Assembly (NCBI RefSeq): GCF_004216955.1
Contig: NZ_SGXL01000001.1
Coordinates: 2,755,413 to 2,819,412, forward strand
Direction: 5' to 3'
DNA length: 64,000 nucleotides
Origin: Fictibacillus sp. BK138
GTDB taxonomy: Bacteria > Bacillota > Bacilli > Bacillales > Fictibacillaceae
Within the stretch, counting starts at the first letter, position 1; each line of letters starts with the position of its first letter. A model generated the notes under the pieces. That model searched no databases, had not been told where the DNA came from, and saw only the letters and a list, made by a program, of their open reading frames with translations. The translations under genes and the position numbers were made by a program. This document shows, in pieces, positions 52,330 through 61,463 of the stretch.

Positions 52330-53570
52330 TGAATCGAGTATTTGAAGATTGGAAATACCCTGGTCTTCTGTTATCAGCGGTCGGCATTTCGTACATTGGA
52401 GATTTTATCTATCTTGTTGCACTGAACTTGTTTATTTTTGCAAAAACTGACTCTGTTACAGCCGTTGCGACACTGTGGCTGATCGCTCCAATCGCTGGTA
52501 TCATGACAAGTTCTTGGTCTGGAAGTTTAATAGACCGCATGAATAAAAAAACGATCATGATCATTACCGATATTTTGCGAGGAATTCTTGTAGCTCTTAT
52601 CCCTCTCATTTCTGATGTTTGGCTCATTTATGCAATTTTGTTTTTCATCAGTCTTTGCAGTTCTTTTTTCAATCCAGCTTCTGGAGCTTATACTGTTCAC
52701 TTGGTTCCTCAAGACAAGCTGCTTCGCTACAACTCAATAGCGTCTATACTGATAACAGGAGCGCTTGTCATCGGACCAGCAATTGCTGGTGCACTCGTCT
52801 TTTATAGTACATATGAAATCGCCATTTGGTGTAATGCTCTCTCTTTTATACTGTCTGCCATTCTCCTATCCCTCTTACCCAGCTTGCATACAAAAGTAGA
52901 CTCAGATATCTCAAGTAACAAAGGAATAAAAATGATAATGAGCGACTGGAAACTAGTATTCTCCTTTTTAAAACTGAATCGATTGTTCCTATCCGTCTAT
53001 ATCCTTTTCCAAATCATCATGACCTTTGCCATCGCACTTGATTCACAAGAAGTTGTATTCACACAAACGATCATCGGCTTATCTGAGAGTCAGTATAGTT
53101 TACTTGTGAGTATTACTGGGCTCGGCTATTTATCAGGCTCTTTCCTTATGACTGTTTTTGCAAACAAGATTCCGATCCCTTATTTGATCGGTTTTGGTTC
53201 CATCCTTTTTAGTATCGGTTTTGCGATCTATGCTTTTTCACAGTCCTTTTTATCAGCATGCATCGGATTTATCATCTTAGGATTCTTCTCATCATTTGCT
53301 AACACAGGGTACCAAACCTTTTTCCAAAAAAGTGTGCCTGCTGAAAAGATGGGTCGAGTCGGGGCAACCCTTGGTTTTTTTCAAAGCTTCATCCTTATTT
53401 TGACTATTTTTACGGCTGGATTTATGAGTAGTTGGCTCGGAGTAAAAAGCATTGTGATCGGAACATCTCTGGCTATCATAATAGTAGCAGTCACTCTTAA
53501 TGTGATGATGTTTGGTGGTCAAAAAGCAGCAATTACGGTCCAAGAAAAACAAGAAAGGGCAGCAAGATAA
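52329..53570 (+). CDS. MFS transporter
   Basis: 413 aa with 12 transmembrane helices. The motif A region between helices 2 and 3 reads GSLIDRMNKKTIMI, a close match to GxxxDRxGRR/K, and PASGAYTVHLVPQDKL follows helix 4. It belongs to the group of drug or macrolide exporters of the YxaM/MefA kind by general pattern, but no substrate can be fixed. It is coupled to the ArsR gene by a one-base overlap. Confidence 0.9.
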   Translation: MNRVFEDWKYPGLLLSAVGISYIGDFIYLVALNLFIFAKTDSVTAVATLWLIAPIAGIMTSSWSGSLIDRMNKKTIMIITDILRGILVALIPLISDVWLIYAILFFISLCSSFFNPASGAYTVHLVPQDKLLRYNSIASILITGALVIGPAIAGALVFYSTYEIAIWCNALSFILSAILLSLLPSLHTKVDSDISSNKGIKMIMSDWKLVFSFLKLNRLFLSVYILFQIIMTFAIALDSQEVVFTQTIIGLSESQYSLLVSITGLGYLSGSFLMTVFANKIPIPYLIGFGSILFSIGFAIYAFSQSFLSACIGFIILGFFSSFANTGYQTFFQKSVPAEKMGRVGATLGFFQSFILILTIFTAGFMSSWLGVKSIVIGTSLAIIIVAVTLNVMMFGGQKAAITVQEKQERAAR

Positions 53571-53605
53571 CGAGGAGCAAAAAATTTGGATCTAAGTCTA
53601 TTTTT

Positions 53606-53762
53606 ACGGTACGTGTTCTTTTATCTGTTACACGTTCACGCAAAAAACACCTTATATCACGCATAAACGCTTTGGTTTCACGCGATTAAGTGCTGGTTTC
53701 ACGCAAGACTGCCCGAGTTTCACGCAGTATCCCCTTATTTTCACGCATGACCCTATATTTAC
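53606..53762 (+). repeat. 21-bp-type phased array 6 (core TTTCACGCA) with header
   Basis: CACGC at 53637, 53658, 53679, 53700, 53721 and 53742, all steps exactly 21 bp. The header 53606-53636 runs from ACGGTACGTGTTC through TTACACGT, with inverted ACGTGT/ACACGT ends. The best preserved of the TTTCACGCA arrays; it sits between convergent genes. Confidence 0.92.
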
Positions 53763-53819
53763 TTTGATTATATGGTTGTTAACCCGTTCCTATCAGACCA
53801 TACAGAAAGAACTAGCACG

Positions 53820-54497
53820 TTAATATCGTGCTAGTTCCATTATTAATAGATCAGATGGCGTTTTAAGCTTCGGATAACCAATGATTTTACTGCTTATTTT
53901 TTCAGGCAAAAACCAAGTAGCATGATAAGCTTTCAAACCAGCTTCAGTTGCCCCCACTAATTCATTAGCTCCACCATCACCAATGAATATAGCTTCTTCT
54001 GGTGTTACCCCAAGTTTTTTACATGCTATATGATAGATCTCAGAACTTGGTTTTGCGACCTTTACTTCATAAGAAAAAACAACAGCATCAAAATAGTCTG
54101 CTAGTTTACTTGTATTCCAGGAAAAGACTTCTTCTGGTGCACAATTTGAGATCAGACCAAGTTTCATGCCTTTTTCTTTAAGGGTTGCGAGTAATTCTAT
54201 TACTTCTGGATGCATTTCTTGAAAAGGTACTGTCTTTGCCCACACTCTCTGTTGATGAACTTTCTCGATCAAATCAAGATCTGGAGATAAGTCATGAGAA
54301 TTCAAGATATCCCTCAATACACTAGGGTGATCTGGAAAGGTTCCGTTCATCCGCAGCTCTCTTCTGCTATCCCACTCTATTTTAAAAACCTTGGGATCCA
54401 GTCCAAGCTCATCGGTCGAATATACTGCTTTTTTCTGATTGCCGTTCCACTCTGTTATAAGCGTTTCATAAAGGTCGAAAAAAACTGCTTTTATCAA
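53820..54497 (-). CDS. HAD-superfamily hydrolase
   Basis: 225 aa from a TTG with AGGAGG upstream. Motif I is FFDLYETL (DxYxT, nucleophile Asp), motif II LISNCAPEE, motif III KPSSEIYHI (Lys) and motif IV FIGDGGANEL. The cap is the C1 helical type. The most likely role is a small phosphatase. Operon partner 16 bp downstream of a GNAT on the same strand. Confidence 0.9.
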   Translation of the reverse strand: MIKAVFFDLYETLITEWNGNQKKAVYSTDELGLDPKVFKIEWDSRRELRMNGTFPDHPSVLRDILNSHDLSPDLDLIEKVHQQRVWAKTVPFQEMHPEVIELLATLKEKGMKLGLISNCAPEEVFSWNTSKLADYFDAVVFSYEVKVAKPSSEIYHIACKKLGVTPEEAIFIGDGGANELVGATEAGLKAYHATWFLPEKISSKIIGYPKLKTPSDLLIMELARY

Positions 54498-54513
54498 AAG
54501 AAAGTCCTCCTAG

Positions 54514-55077
54514 TTAAAACACCTTCGCATAAACACTTGTATCTCTAAGTACAGTAACTGACCCAACAGCTAAAGAGTCATTCCTGTGAATCCCTTCTAA
54601 TGTAAAGCCTAATCGTTCAGGTATCGCAGCACTTCTTACGTTTTTCGTGTCACAGCGGATTTCGATCCGACGAGCTTTCAATTCATTGACTGCGAAATCA
54701 GTAATTCCTTGAACCGCTTCTGTCATATATCCTTTTCCTCCGTGACGCGAATCGATCCAATAGCCGATCTCAAACTTCGGGATGTCCCAGTCAATCCGGT
54801 GCAAACCAGATGAGGCGATGAGCTCACCTGTTTCTTTTAGAAAAACGAGAAGACGCAGATCTTCTCTCTTCAAAAATTTCAGATGCGCCTCTCTTATATT
54901 TACTTCAACATCTTCTTCTGTCTGATCTATATGAGCAAAGGGCAGCCATGGTTTTAGATCTTCAATGGAAGCATTGATCGCTTCAAACCTTGCCTTGCCA
55001 TCACCAGGCTTCGGCAAGCGGATCAGCAGTCTATCTGTTGTAAATTCTGTTGGAAAGTCTAATAGTATCGGTTTCAT
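54514..55077 (-). CDS. GNAT N-acetyltransferase (RimJ/RimL type)
   Basis: 187 aa, start after GGAGGAA. It begins FPTEFTTDRLLIRLPKPGDG, characteristic of RimJ/RimL, with the acetyl-CoA motif GYWIDSRHGGKGYMTEAVQG. The HAD gene follows 16 bp downstream, and the ECF41 sigma gene is 18 bp upstream, so these genes may be read together, but the functional link is unclear. Confidence 0.88.
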   Translation of the reverse strand: MKPILLDFPTEFTTDRLLIRLPKPGDGKARFEAINASIEDLKPWLPFAHIDQTEEDVEVNIREAHLKFLKREDLRLLVFLKETGELIASSGLHRIDWDIPKFEIGYWIDSRHGGKGYMTEAVQGITDFAVNELKARRIEIRCDTKNVRSAAIPERLGFTLEGIHRNDSLAVGSVTVLRDTSVYAKVF

Positions 55078-55095
55078 CGTGTTCCTCCAATTATG

Positions 55096-55959
55096 TCAGC
55101 TGATATGAGATAATTTATCGGGATTTGCTACCCAGTATATCTTTTTGATCAAGTCGTCTTGGACATGAAGTGAAAGCACTCCATAGACCTGGCTTTCTAT
55201 ATACAATACGATACCAGGGTCACCGTTAACCGTTGTATATTCGAATGAAAAATCTTCAGTTGTTTTAGCCAGGATTCCCATATAAAAACGAGAGATTCGT
55301 TCTGCACCAAGAATTGGGAATAGGGCTGCTTTTGTTTTCCCTCCACCGTCTGATAAAAGAGTCGCATCAACGGCTAACAAGCTTAATAGTTTACTAACGT
55401 TTCCTGTAATAATCGCTGAAACAAACTGTTCTGAGAGCGCGTGCGCTTTAGCTGGTGTTAATGGATCAGATCGTCTATGATTCCCGACTGCTTTTTTCGC
55501 GCGGTGATAAATCTGTCTGCAGTTTGTACTGCTCTTCCCTACCACATCCGCAATGGCGTCATAGTCATATTGAAGAGCCTCACGCAGAAGGAATACGGCA
55601 CGTTCCGTTTCTGATAGCTGTTCTAGCAAAAGCAAATAAGCCGTGGAAAGCGATTCCTTCATGATATAGTTTTGAGCTGGATCTTCCTTGTCATCTATTA
55701 GGAGTGGTTCAGGAAGCCAAGGACCTGTATAGGATTCCCGCTGTTTTTTTGCTGATTTCAGCAAATCGATACAGCGGTTAGTCACCATTTTACAGAGATA
55801 GGCTTTCGGGTTCAGAACGTGTTCCGTTGTTGTCTCACTCAGGGTAAGATAGGCTTCTTGAACAATATCCTCTGCATCCTGCACACTTCCTAACATTCGG
55901 TACGCCAATGAAAATAACAAAGGACGATGCACCATAAATAATTGTTCCGTTTCATTCAT
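55096..55959 (-). CDS. ECF41-type sigma factor with SnoaL-like domain
   Basis: 287 aa; the ATG at 55959 has GGGAGG at 7 bp, a TTG closer in lacks spacing. Region 2 MLGSVQDAEDIVQEAYL and region 4 YDYDAIADVVGKSSTNCRQIYHRA are complete. The long C-terminal extension is a SnoaL-like domain with the DGGGK motif, the hallmark of ECF41 factors, where it controls activity in place of an anti-sigma factor. A perfect ECF41-type promoter precedes the operon, which argues for autoregulation. Confidence 0.93.
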   Translation of the reverse strand: MNETEQLFMVHRPLLFSLAYRMLGSVQDAEDIVQEAYLTLSETTTEHVLNPKAYLCKMVTNRCIDLLKSAKKQRESYTGPWLPEPLLIDDKEDPAQNYIMKESLSTAYLLLLEQLSETERAVFLLREALQYDYDAIADVVGKSSTNCRQIYHRAKKAVGNHRRSDPLTPAKAHALSEQFVSAIITGNVSKLLSLLAVDATLLSDGGGKTKAALFPILGAERISRFYMGILAKTTEDFSFEYTTVNGDPGIVLYIESQVYGVLSLHVQDDLIKKIYWVANPDKLSHIS

Positions 55960-55961
55960 CG

Positions 55962-57257
55962 TCAAGCCTCCCTCTGAACCCTTTGAACTCCATACTTCTC
56001 GATTATGGCATTAGCTGCTCTTTTACTGCTGGCAAGTGCTGCGTCCACCAACATTTCTCCATGTCCTGTTCCATCTCCTGCTATATAGAGCCCTGGAATC
56101 TCAGGAATAGATGGACCAAAATAACGTTTGTCATCCACTGTGATGGTATCATGGACAACAGTCATTTGAGGGAGAAATTGTTGAGCAATTACGTTCTCTC
56201 TCCACCCTGGCTGCATAAGATCCATGACTTCTTCAAGCTCTTGTTTGTGAATCTTAGGATCGCTATTTTTTTCAGTCCCTAGATATTTAATAAGCTGCAG
56301 TACTGTCGATCCATTATTACTTAACGTTGAAGCTCGTGAGTGGTTCGAAAATAAAATGTGCTGATCCACTACTATCGCAAAGTTATGGTTCGGATTGGGA
56401 AGATTATTTAATGCTACATCCAAACACGCTGCATAAACGGGTTGTGCCTGTTCCTTCCATTCCTGAAGCATGGTTTGTTCAGCACCTTTAACAATTTTAC
56501 ACGTTTGTTCTGGACCAGCTGTTACGATAACGTTTGGCACTTCGAGCTTTTCTCCATCTGTAAAATGGATTTGCTGCATTTCTTTACAGTCTATAGAAAC
56601 AACGTTTTTGTTTGTAAGGATTTCCACACCATTTTCTTCGGCTTTCCTTCTTAAATGATCTACTATCGTCTGCCATCCGCCGTCTATATACAGAACACCT
56701 TTCATACCAAGCTGAACTTGTTTAATTACAGCACTTGCTGCTTGCTTATCCGGATCTATGCAATAAGTAGATGTCCTGCAGAGTGCATAGAACACATGTC
56801 TAACCATTGGGTCTTTAACCTCTGTTTCTGCCCATTTTCGCAATGTCATTGGTTTAATGGAAGCGGCATTTATTTTCCGAAGTTTCATCATTAATTTGCC
56901 AAGCTCCATTTTTCCAGACCACGATAATAACTTTGTCTTTAACATACTGGTTAACGAATCTGGCAATTCTAGGAGTCCATTGCTCCATATGGCATATCCT
57001 TTCGTATCGGGAACATTTCCAGAGACGTTTATCTCAAGTTCCTGTAATATCTCTTCTGCTGCTCCCCCTCTATATAATGCATGACCTCCCAGGTTAAATA
57101 GTGCACCGTTTCGATTAACAGTTTGAGCTCGCCCTCCAAGTTCTTTTCCTTTTTCAAAAATAACAACAGATCGTCCTGCTTTAGCCAGGTACACTGCCGC
57201 TGCCAATCCAGAAACTCCGCCACCAATAATCGCTGCATCGTATTTATTCAATCCCAT
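55962..57257 (-). CDS. FAD-dependent oxidoreductase (amine-oxidase/phytoene-desaturase superfamily)
   Basis: 431 aa. Dinucleotide motif YDAAIIGGGVSGLAAAVYLAKAG at the N-terminus, the family's second motif around GGRAQTVNRNGALFNLGGHA, and the C-terminal GLYIAGDGTGHGEMLVDAALASS that contacts the FAD. Two possible starts; ATG 57257 is used. It lies 2 bp before the ECF41 gene in one transcript. In other bacteria ECF41 is paired with a COE enzyme (carboxymuconolactone decarboxylase, oxidoreductase or epimerase); an oxidoreductase fits. Confidence 0.9.
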   Translation of the reverse strand: MGLNKYDAAIIGGGVSGLAAAVYLAKAGRSVVIFEKGKELGGRAQTVNRNGALFNLGGHALYRGGAAEEILQELEINVSGNVPDTKGYAIWSNGLLELPDSLTSMLKTKLLSWSGKMELGKLMMKLRKINAASIKPMTLRKWAETEVKDPMVRHVFYALCRTSTYCIDPDKQAASAVIKQVQLGMKGVLYIDGGWQTIVDHLRRKAEENGVEILTNKNVVSIDCKEMQQIHFTDGEKLEVPNVIVTAGPEQTCKIVKGAEQTMLQEWKEQAQPVYAACLDVALNNLPNPNHNFAIVVDQHILFSNHSRASTLSNNGSTVLQLIKYLGTEKNSDPKIHKQELEEVMDLMQPGWRENVIAQQFLPQMTVVHDTITVDDKRYFGPSIPEIPGLYIAGDGTGHGEMLVDAALASSKRAANAIIEKYGVQRVQREA

Positions 57258-57282
57258 CACCACTTTCTGATTTTACAAACAA

Positions 57283-57309
57283 GACGAGAAAGGGTTATGT
57301 TTTGTGACA
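57283..57309 (-). promoter_or_regulatory. ECF41 promoter upstream of the FAD enzyme and sigma gene
   Basis: On the minus strand TGTCACA (57303-57309), exactly 16 bp, CGTC (57283-57286). This is the published ECF41 consensus TGTCACA-N16-CGTC without mismatch, upstream of the ECF41 operon. Confidence 0.92.
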
Positions 57310-57410
57310 GAAAACCGGAATTTGTTTACATAAAACTTCAAGGGGTAATGTTTTTATAAGGTAACTATTTTAATAGAAGTTGCCAAATCTGCATGAAAGG
57401 AGATCACGTG

Positions 57411-57863
57411 ATGTTATACAAAAAGATTCTCGTAGCAGTTGACGGTTCAGAAGGAAGCTTTGTTGCTCTTCACAATGGCATTGAGATCGCCAGAAACACA
57501 GGTGCTGAAATAACGTTGCTCTACGTGACGAATGAGGTATCTCTTCCGTTGTACGGCGGAGTTTATCCAGTAGGCATGGAAAGTACGACTGTTGAAGTGA
57601 AAGAGGCTGCCATTACTGAGCAAAGTCATGGAGAAGAAATCCTGAACAGAGCACAAAGAAGAGTCGATCCCGCAACAAAAACAACATCAGCCATTCTGCA
57701 TGGAGACCCGTCTTCGACAATTTGCTCGTATGCGGATACCCATAACATCGATCTCATCGTCATCGGAAACCGAGGCCATAGCGGATTTAAAAAATTATTC
57801 CTAGGCAGCGTCAGTCAAAAAGTCGTATCTGACGCACACCAGCCAGTACTTGTCGCAAAATAA
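57411..57863 (+). CDS. Universal stress protein (UspA family)
   Basis: 150 aa; the ATG at 57411 has AAAGGAGAT upstream, a start 18 bp earlier overlaps that site. It begins LYKKILVAVDGSEGSFVALH, and the ATP-binding loop GNRGHSGFKKLFLGSVS matches G-2x-G-9x-GS. Usp proteins are small cytosolic dimers raised in starvation and stress. The ECF41 promoter region is divergent next to it. Confidence 0.93.
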   Translation: MLYKKILVAVDGSEGSFVALHNGIEIARNTGAEITLLYVTNEVSLPLYGGVYPVGMESTTVEVKEAAITEQSHGEEILNRAQRRVDPATKTTSAILHGDPSSTICSYADTHNIDLIVIGNRGHSGFKKLFLGSVSQKVVSDAHQPVLVAK

Positions 57864-57880
57864 TTACAGCAAATACAGGA

Positions 57881-57917
57881 AAGGAGCCCACTCTAGCGAG
57901 AGTGTGCTCCTTTTTTT
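57881..57917 (+). terminator. Intrinsic terminator of the universal stress protein gene
   Basis: AAGGAGC-CACTCT and AGAGTG-GCTCCTT pair around AGCG, followed by T7. Confidence 0.88.
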
Positions 57918-58620
57918 ATTCCAGCATTTCAGAGACCGTTTGAAAGGTGTATCCTTGTGCCTTCAAGTCCTTGATGATTCCTTTTACTGATTTCATGGAT
58001 TCTTCCCGGCTTTCATACATAACGTGCAGAAGTATGATGGATCCAGGTTCTATTTTTTCATTTACATGCTTTACGATCTTCTCTGAATCCGAGGCGATTT
58101 CCGGATATGAATCAGGTTCTAGGTTCCAAAGGACCGTCTTTCGATCATGTTTATCCAAATAACGAGGAAGACCGATCAGCTTTTTTCCAAAAGGCGGTCT
58201 GAATTGGATCGTCCCTTCGTAGCCGGCTTTCCGGATCAGTTCATCTGTTTTCTCAACTTCACTCTTAATAAAAGATGGTGATTTCAAGACCATTCTTTTA
58301 TGAGAATAGGAATGGTTTCCTAGTTCGTGACCTGCTTCAGCCAGCTTTTTCGCTTCTTTAAAGTTTTCCTCAATTTCACGCCCTGTAACAAAAAATGTCG
58401 CTTTTACATCTTCTTCTTTTAAAATCGATAAAATTTCATCTGTGTTTTCCGTAGGACCATCATCAAACGTTAGTGCAACTATCTTATCTGTCGTTTCTGC
58501 TTTTGTAACAAGACCGCCGTAAAACTGAAAATCTCTTGAACTGCTGATTTTCAGGAGACCATAGGCGATCGTAAACAGTATTACGATAGAAATCAAAACA
58601 ATCAATATCGTCTTTTTCAT
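57916..58620 (-). CDS. Polysaccharide deacetylase (NodB family, CE4)
   Basis: 234 aa. One N-terminal transmembrane helix (about 5-21) followed by the NodB domain: MT1 ALTFDDGP, MT2 HSYSHKRM with the zinc-binding His pair, MT3 RPPFGKKL (Arg), MT5 HVMYE. It removes acetyl groups from N-acetylglucosamine units, in peptidoglycan or a surface glycan, outside the cell. Monocistronic. Confidence 0.9.
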   Translation of the reverse strand: MKKTILIVLISIVILFTIAYGLLKISSSRDFQFYGGLVTKAETTDKIVALTFDDGPTENTDEILSILKEEDVKATFFVTGREIEENFKEAKKLAEAGHELGNHSYSHKRMVLKSPSFIKSEVEKTDELIRKAGYEGTIQFRPPFGKKLIGLPRYLDKHDRKTVLWNLEPDSYPEIASDSEKIVKHVNEKIEPGSIILLHVMYESREESMKSVKGIIKDLKAQGYTFQTVSEMLE

Positions 58621-58638
58621 GTGTTTCTCCTTTTATGC

Positions 58639-59139
58639 TCAACCTGAATACCAATAGCTAGTCAGATCTGTTGTAACCGATGGGTAGCCCATTTGACGAA
58701 GCATTGCTGTAATATTCCCACGATGGTAAGACCCATGAGTTACAAGGTGCATGACCATCTCAGAGAGACTCGTTTCTCTCCGCCCTGCCCATGGTGTATC
58801 CAGGACTGTCACTTTGTCCAAGTCTTCTTGCTTGTTTAATAAGTCTCTATACTGATCATATAACTCCTGAAACATAACAACGATTTCTTCAATGTTCTTC
58901 GTATCCGTTTCTACTTTTTCAATTTCAAGGGCTTTACTCATACTTACTCCAGAAATGATGTGAAACCATAGCTGATCCACAATGTACATATGTGAAACTA
59001 CTTTAGAGATAGAAGGAAATACACTTTGAATCTCTTGATGATATACATCATTTTGCAGTTCTACTAAACGGTTAAACAACGTTTTATTTGCCCAAATGTG
59101 ATAATCAAACATTTCAATGGCATGATGAGTTCCAGACAT
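58639..59139 (-). CDS. DinB-family protein
   Basis: 166 aa; start after AAGGAGG. Four-helix bundle with the metal-binding His triad of the DinB/YfiT fold: HAIEMFDYHIWANKTLF, a His in VVSHMYIVDQLWFH, and a His in MHLVTHGSYHRGNI. Related proteins are metal-dependent thiol transferases (bacillithiol-linked) or of unknown role. It precedes a secreted helical protein gene by 28 bp. Confidence 0.88.
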   Translation of the reverse strand: MSGTHHAIEMFDYHIWANKTLFNRLVELQNDVYHQEIQSVFPSISKVVSHMYIVDQLWFHIISGVSMSKALEIEKVETDTKNIEEIVVMFQELYDQYRDLLNKQEDLDKVTVLDTPWAGRRETSLSEMVMHLVTHGSYHRGNITAMLRQMGYPSVTTDLTSYWYSG

Positions 59140-59167
59140 CATTCTTCCTCCTTCCTTTCTTTTTCAG

Positions 59168-59755
59168 CTACAGATACTTCTTTTTTAGTTGCTCGATTTC
59201 TACATGATTTTTGGCCATAAAACTTCTAATTAGTTTTTGTTTCTCCTTCATCCATACCTTGTCTTTTTCTTCAGGATCTTGAATATCTTTTGTGACCTCA
59301 TGAAATAACTTATTTTCTAATAACTTTCCGCGCACCTTTTCATAGGCGTAATCTTGATAATACTCTTCGATCGTCATATCTAAAGATTTTAGTAGTGATG
59401 TCAATTCTGGTGAATCTATCTTTTTTGCATGCTCCATTTGGATGTTGATTGTTTTTTGAACTTCTTCATCTGAAACACTCAGCTTCTGCTTTTTGGCTTC
59501 TAGTTGAACTGCTTTATCATTTAATAAACGATCAATAGCCGTTTTTGTTGCTTCTTTCTTTGTTTTCTTCATCACATGCTCGTAAAAATAGGTGAGTTCC
59601 TCGATTTCATGTTCAGAGAGAACTTCTTTATAAGTGATGTTTGAGTCAGCAAATGATCGTATGTATTGAGCAAAACTTTGATCACCAGGACTGGTAACCA
59701 AAATGAGCAGAATAAGTGTAACTGCTCCAAAAAAAACTGTCCTTTTATCTTTCAT
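59168..59755 (-). CDS. SurA-N/PrsA-like exported protein without PPIase domain
   Basis: 195 aa, start after AAGGAGCG. A signal-anchor (about 7-21) is followed by a charged all-helical domain; the repeated pattern (AVQLEAKKQKLSVSDEEVQKTIN, EEYYQDYAYEKVRGKLLENKL) is like the N-terminal SurA/PrsA chaperone arm. No parvulin domain follows, so it would be a chaperone-like membrane protein. Function unknown. Confidence 0.65.
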   Translation of the reverse strand: MKDKRTVFFGAVTLILLILVTSPGDQSFAQYIRSFADSNITYKEVLSEHEIEELTYFYEHVMKKTKKEATKTAIDRLLNDKAVQLEAKKQKLSVSDEEVQKTINIQMEHAKKIDSPELTSLLKSLDMTIEEYYQDYAYEKVRGKLLENKLFHEVTKDIQDPEEKDKVWMKEKQKLIRSFMAKNHVEIEQLKKKYL

Positions 59756-59986
59756 CCAGTCGCTCCTTAATAAATCGGCGTCTGCTGAATTTCGACAAAA
59801 AGTTTTAAAACCCTGCTATTTTGGAGGAAAATGCCTTCTTTTAAAGAATAACTAAACAACTAAAACTGTGTGAGGGGAGTAAATAATGAATACATTTGAA
59901 CATGACATATAAAAACGCTATCTGTGCAGAGGCCCTCCGGCTGCTTTTATTAATCATCATTTTCAAAAAATTACGGAGGTGCCATT

Positions 59987-60748
59987 ATGTTAAAAGATCA
60001 ATCATTTGAGAGTTATTTAAAAGAAATTGAAAAGCCTTTTTCGGGTTGGGATTTTTCCTATATAACAGAAACCGGCCGGGTGAGCAGCAGTTTGCTTTCT
60101 TGGTCATATGGAAGCATGGTGTTGCCGCTCATTCAGAAATCCGCATCCATGCTAGATATGGGAACGGGCGGTGGTGAGCTCTTATCAAAGCTGCAGCCTT
60201 TTCCGGAAAAAGTTTGTGCAACAGAAGGCTACCCGCCGAATGTTCCAGTAGCTAGAGAAAGGCTTGAACCAATAGGCGTAGAGGTTTATCAGATCGGTGA
60301 GGATGACTTGCTTCCTTTTGATGATCAGCAGTTCGATTTGATCATCAACAAACATGAATCCTATTCTCCGAGTGAAGTGCGCAGAGTACTGACTGATGAT
60401 GGCATTTTTGTAACGCAGCAGGTTGGCGGTTCCGATTATGTAGATATTAATCATGCTCTTGGTGCTCCGGTAAATGACGAGTTTTCACATTGGGAGCTCG
60501 CTTATGCAGAGAAAGAATTACGTGAAAATGGATTCGAAGTCCTGGAGGCGAAAGAAGAATTTCCGACTCAACGTTTTTATGACATCGGAGCTCTTCTCTA
60601 TTATTTAAAAGCAATACCTTGGCAAGTTCCCGATTTCAAAAGTGAAAACTATATACCTCAACTTCACCAAATTCATGAGATGATCCATTTAAAGGGGTAT
60701 TTTGACGTAAAGCAGCATCGTTTCCTGCTTAAAGCTAAAAAAGGTTAA
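59987..60748 (+). CDS. Class I SAM-dependent methyltransferase
   Basis: 253 aa, start after GGAGGTG. Motif I is MLDMGTGGGELLSKL with the glycine loop for S-adenosylmethionine, then the acidic residue in ATEGYPPNVPVARERL and motif IV DLIINKHESY. No substrate motif. An eight-codon frame (59886) with a GAGGGGAG site lies upstream and could be a leader. Confidence 0.9.
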   Translation: MLKDQSFESYLKEIEKPFSGWDFSYITETGRVSSSLLSWSYGSMVLPLIQKSASMLDMGTGGGELLSKLQPFPEKVCATEGYPPNVPVARERLEPIGVEVYQIGEDDLLPFDDQQFDLIINKHESYSPSEVRRVLTDDGIFVTQQVGGSDYVDINHALGAPVNDEFSHWELAYAEKELRENGFEVLEAKEEFPTQRFYDIGALLYYLKAIPWQVPDFKSENYIPQLHQIHEMIHLKGYFDVKQHRFLLKAKKG

Positions 60749-60751
60749 TCA

Positions 60752-60803
60752 TAAAAAAAGCTGACTCCATTATAGGTTCATCCCTATTTGGAGTCAGCTT
60801 CAT
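60752..60803. terminator. Bidirectional intrinsic terminator
   Basis: AAGCTGACTCC and GGAGTCAGCTT pair around a 20-base loop; A/T-rich flanks on both sides. Confidence 0.85.
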
Positions 60804-60815
60804 TATATTAACCTG

Positions 60816-61463
60816 TTACTTTTTCACGCTCGTTACTTTCCATCCTTTTTGGTCAACCCACTCAAGATTTACCGTATATCTTTCACCAGGCTTACCGTCT
60901 GGACTCACTTCTGCTACCGATTTTTGCGGTCCGCCTCCGTTTGCGATCTTCCAAACTGTCATGTTTTCATCAAGTCCTGTAGCAAGACGAATGGCTTTCA
61001 GTTTCTCATTCCAATCTACACTGCCTTCTTCATAACTTGATGTGTGTGTTCCGGTTTGGGATGTTCCGATCGGTTCGTTAATTTTAGGCTTATCCGCAGC
61101 AGCTTGCTTTTTCTTTTTCTCTTCTGCTGCTTTTTTAGCTTTTTCTTTTTTATCCGCTTCTTTTTCTGGATCTATACCGATTTCTTCAGAAGGCTCCGAT
61201 TCTTCACTTGCTGTTTGCGCTTCTTCCTTTTTATCAGAGTTCTTCTCTTCATCTTCATATGCACTTTCATTGTCTGGCTGAAGCTTTACAACTTTATGTT
61301 TTGGTTCTTTGCTTTCTTTTTTAACGGGTTCCTCTTCTTCATTGCCCATTAACAACGCATCTTTCGGTAGGAACAATAGCGCTAAAAGGACTGCACTTAA
61401 CGCAGTAAACAGGACAACATTCCTTTTCTTCGTACTTCTCTCTTTTTTGTTATATCTTCCCAT
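60816..61463 (-). CDS. yrrS: YrrS-family protein (DUF1510)
   Basis: 215 aa, start after AAGGAG. A basic N-terminus, one transmembrane helix (about 14-32), a long Lys/Glu-rich linker (about 45-130) and the DUF1510 domain (about 140-215) with YEEGSVDWNEKLKAI and NLEWVDQKGWKVTSV, as in B. subtilis YrrS. In that species the gene sits next to the penicillin-binding protein gene pbpI; here it is alone. The role in the envelope is not established. Confidence 0.88.
   Translation of the reverse strand: MGRYNKKERSTKKRNVVLFTALSAVLLALLFLPKDALLMGNEEEEPVKKESKEPKHKVVKLQPDNESAYEDEEKNSDKKEEAQTASEESEPSEEIGIDPEKEADKKEKAKKAAEEKKKKQAAADKPKINEPIGTSQTGTHTSSYEEGSVDWNEKLKAIRLATGLDENMTVWKIANGGGPQKSVAEVSPDGKPGERYTVNLEWVDQKGWKVTSVKK

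Noticed and set aside
53606-53762. Phased arrays as CRISPR arrays
   Set aside because: Repeats are only about 9 bp with 11-12 bp between them, spacers are not unique-length foreign sequences, and no cas genes are near.
59886-59912. Eight-codon frame before the methyltransferase as a leader peptide
   Set aside because: It has a good ribosome site but the hairpin after it is weak and no pairing switch could be drawn.
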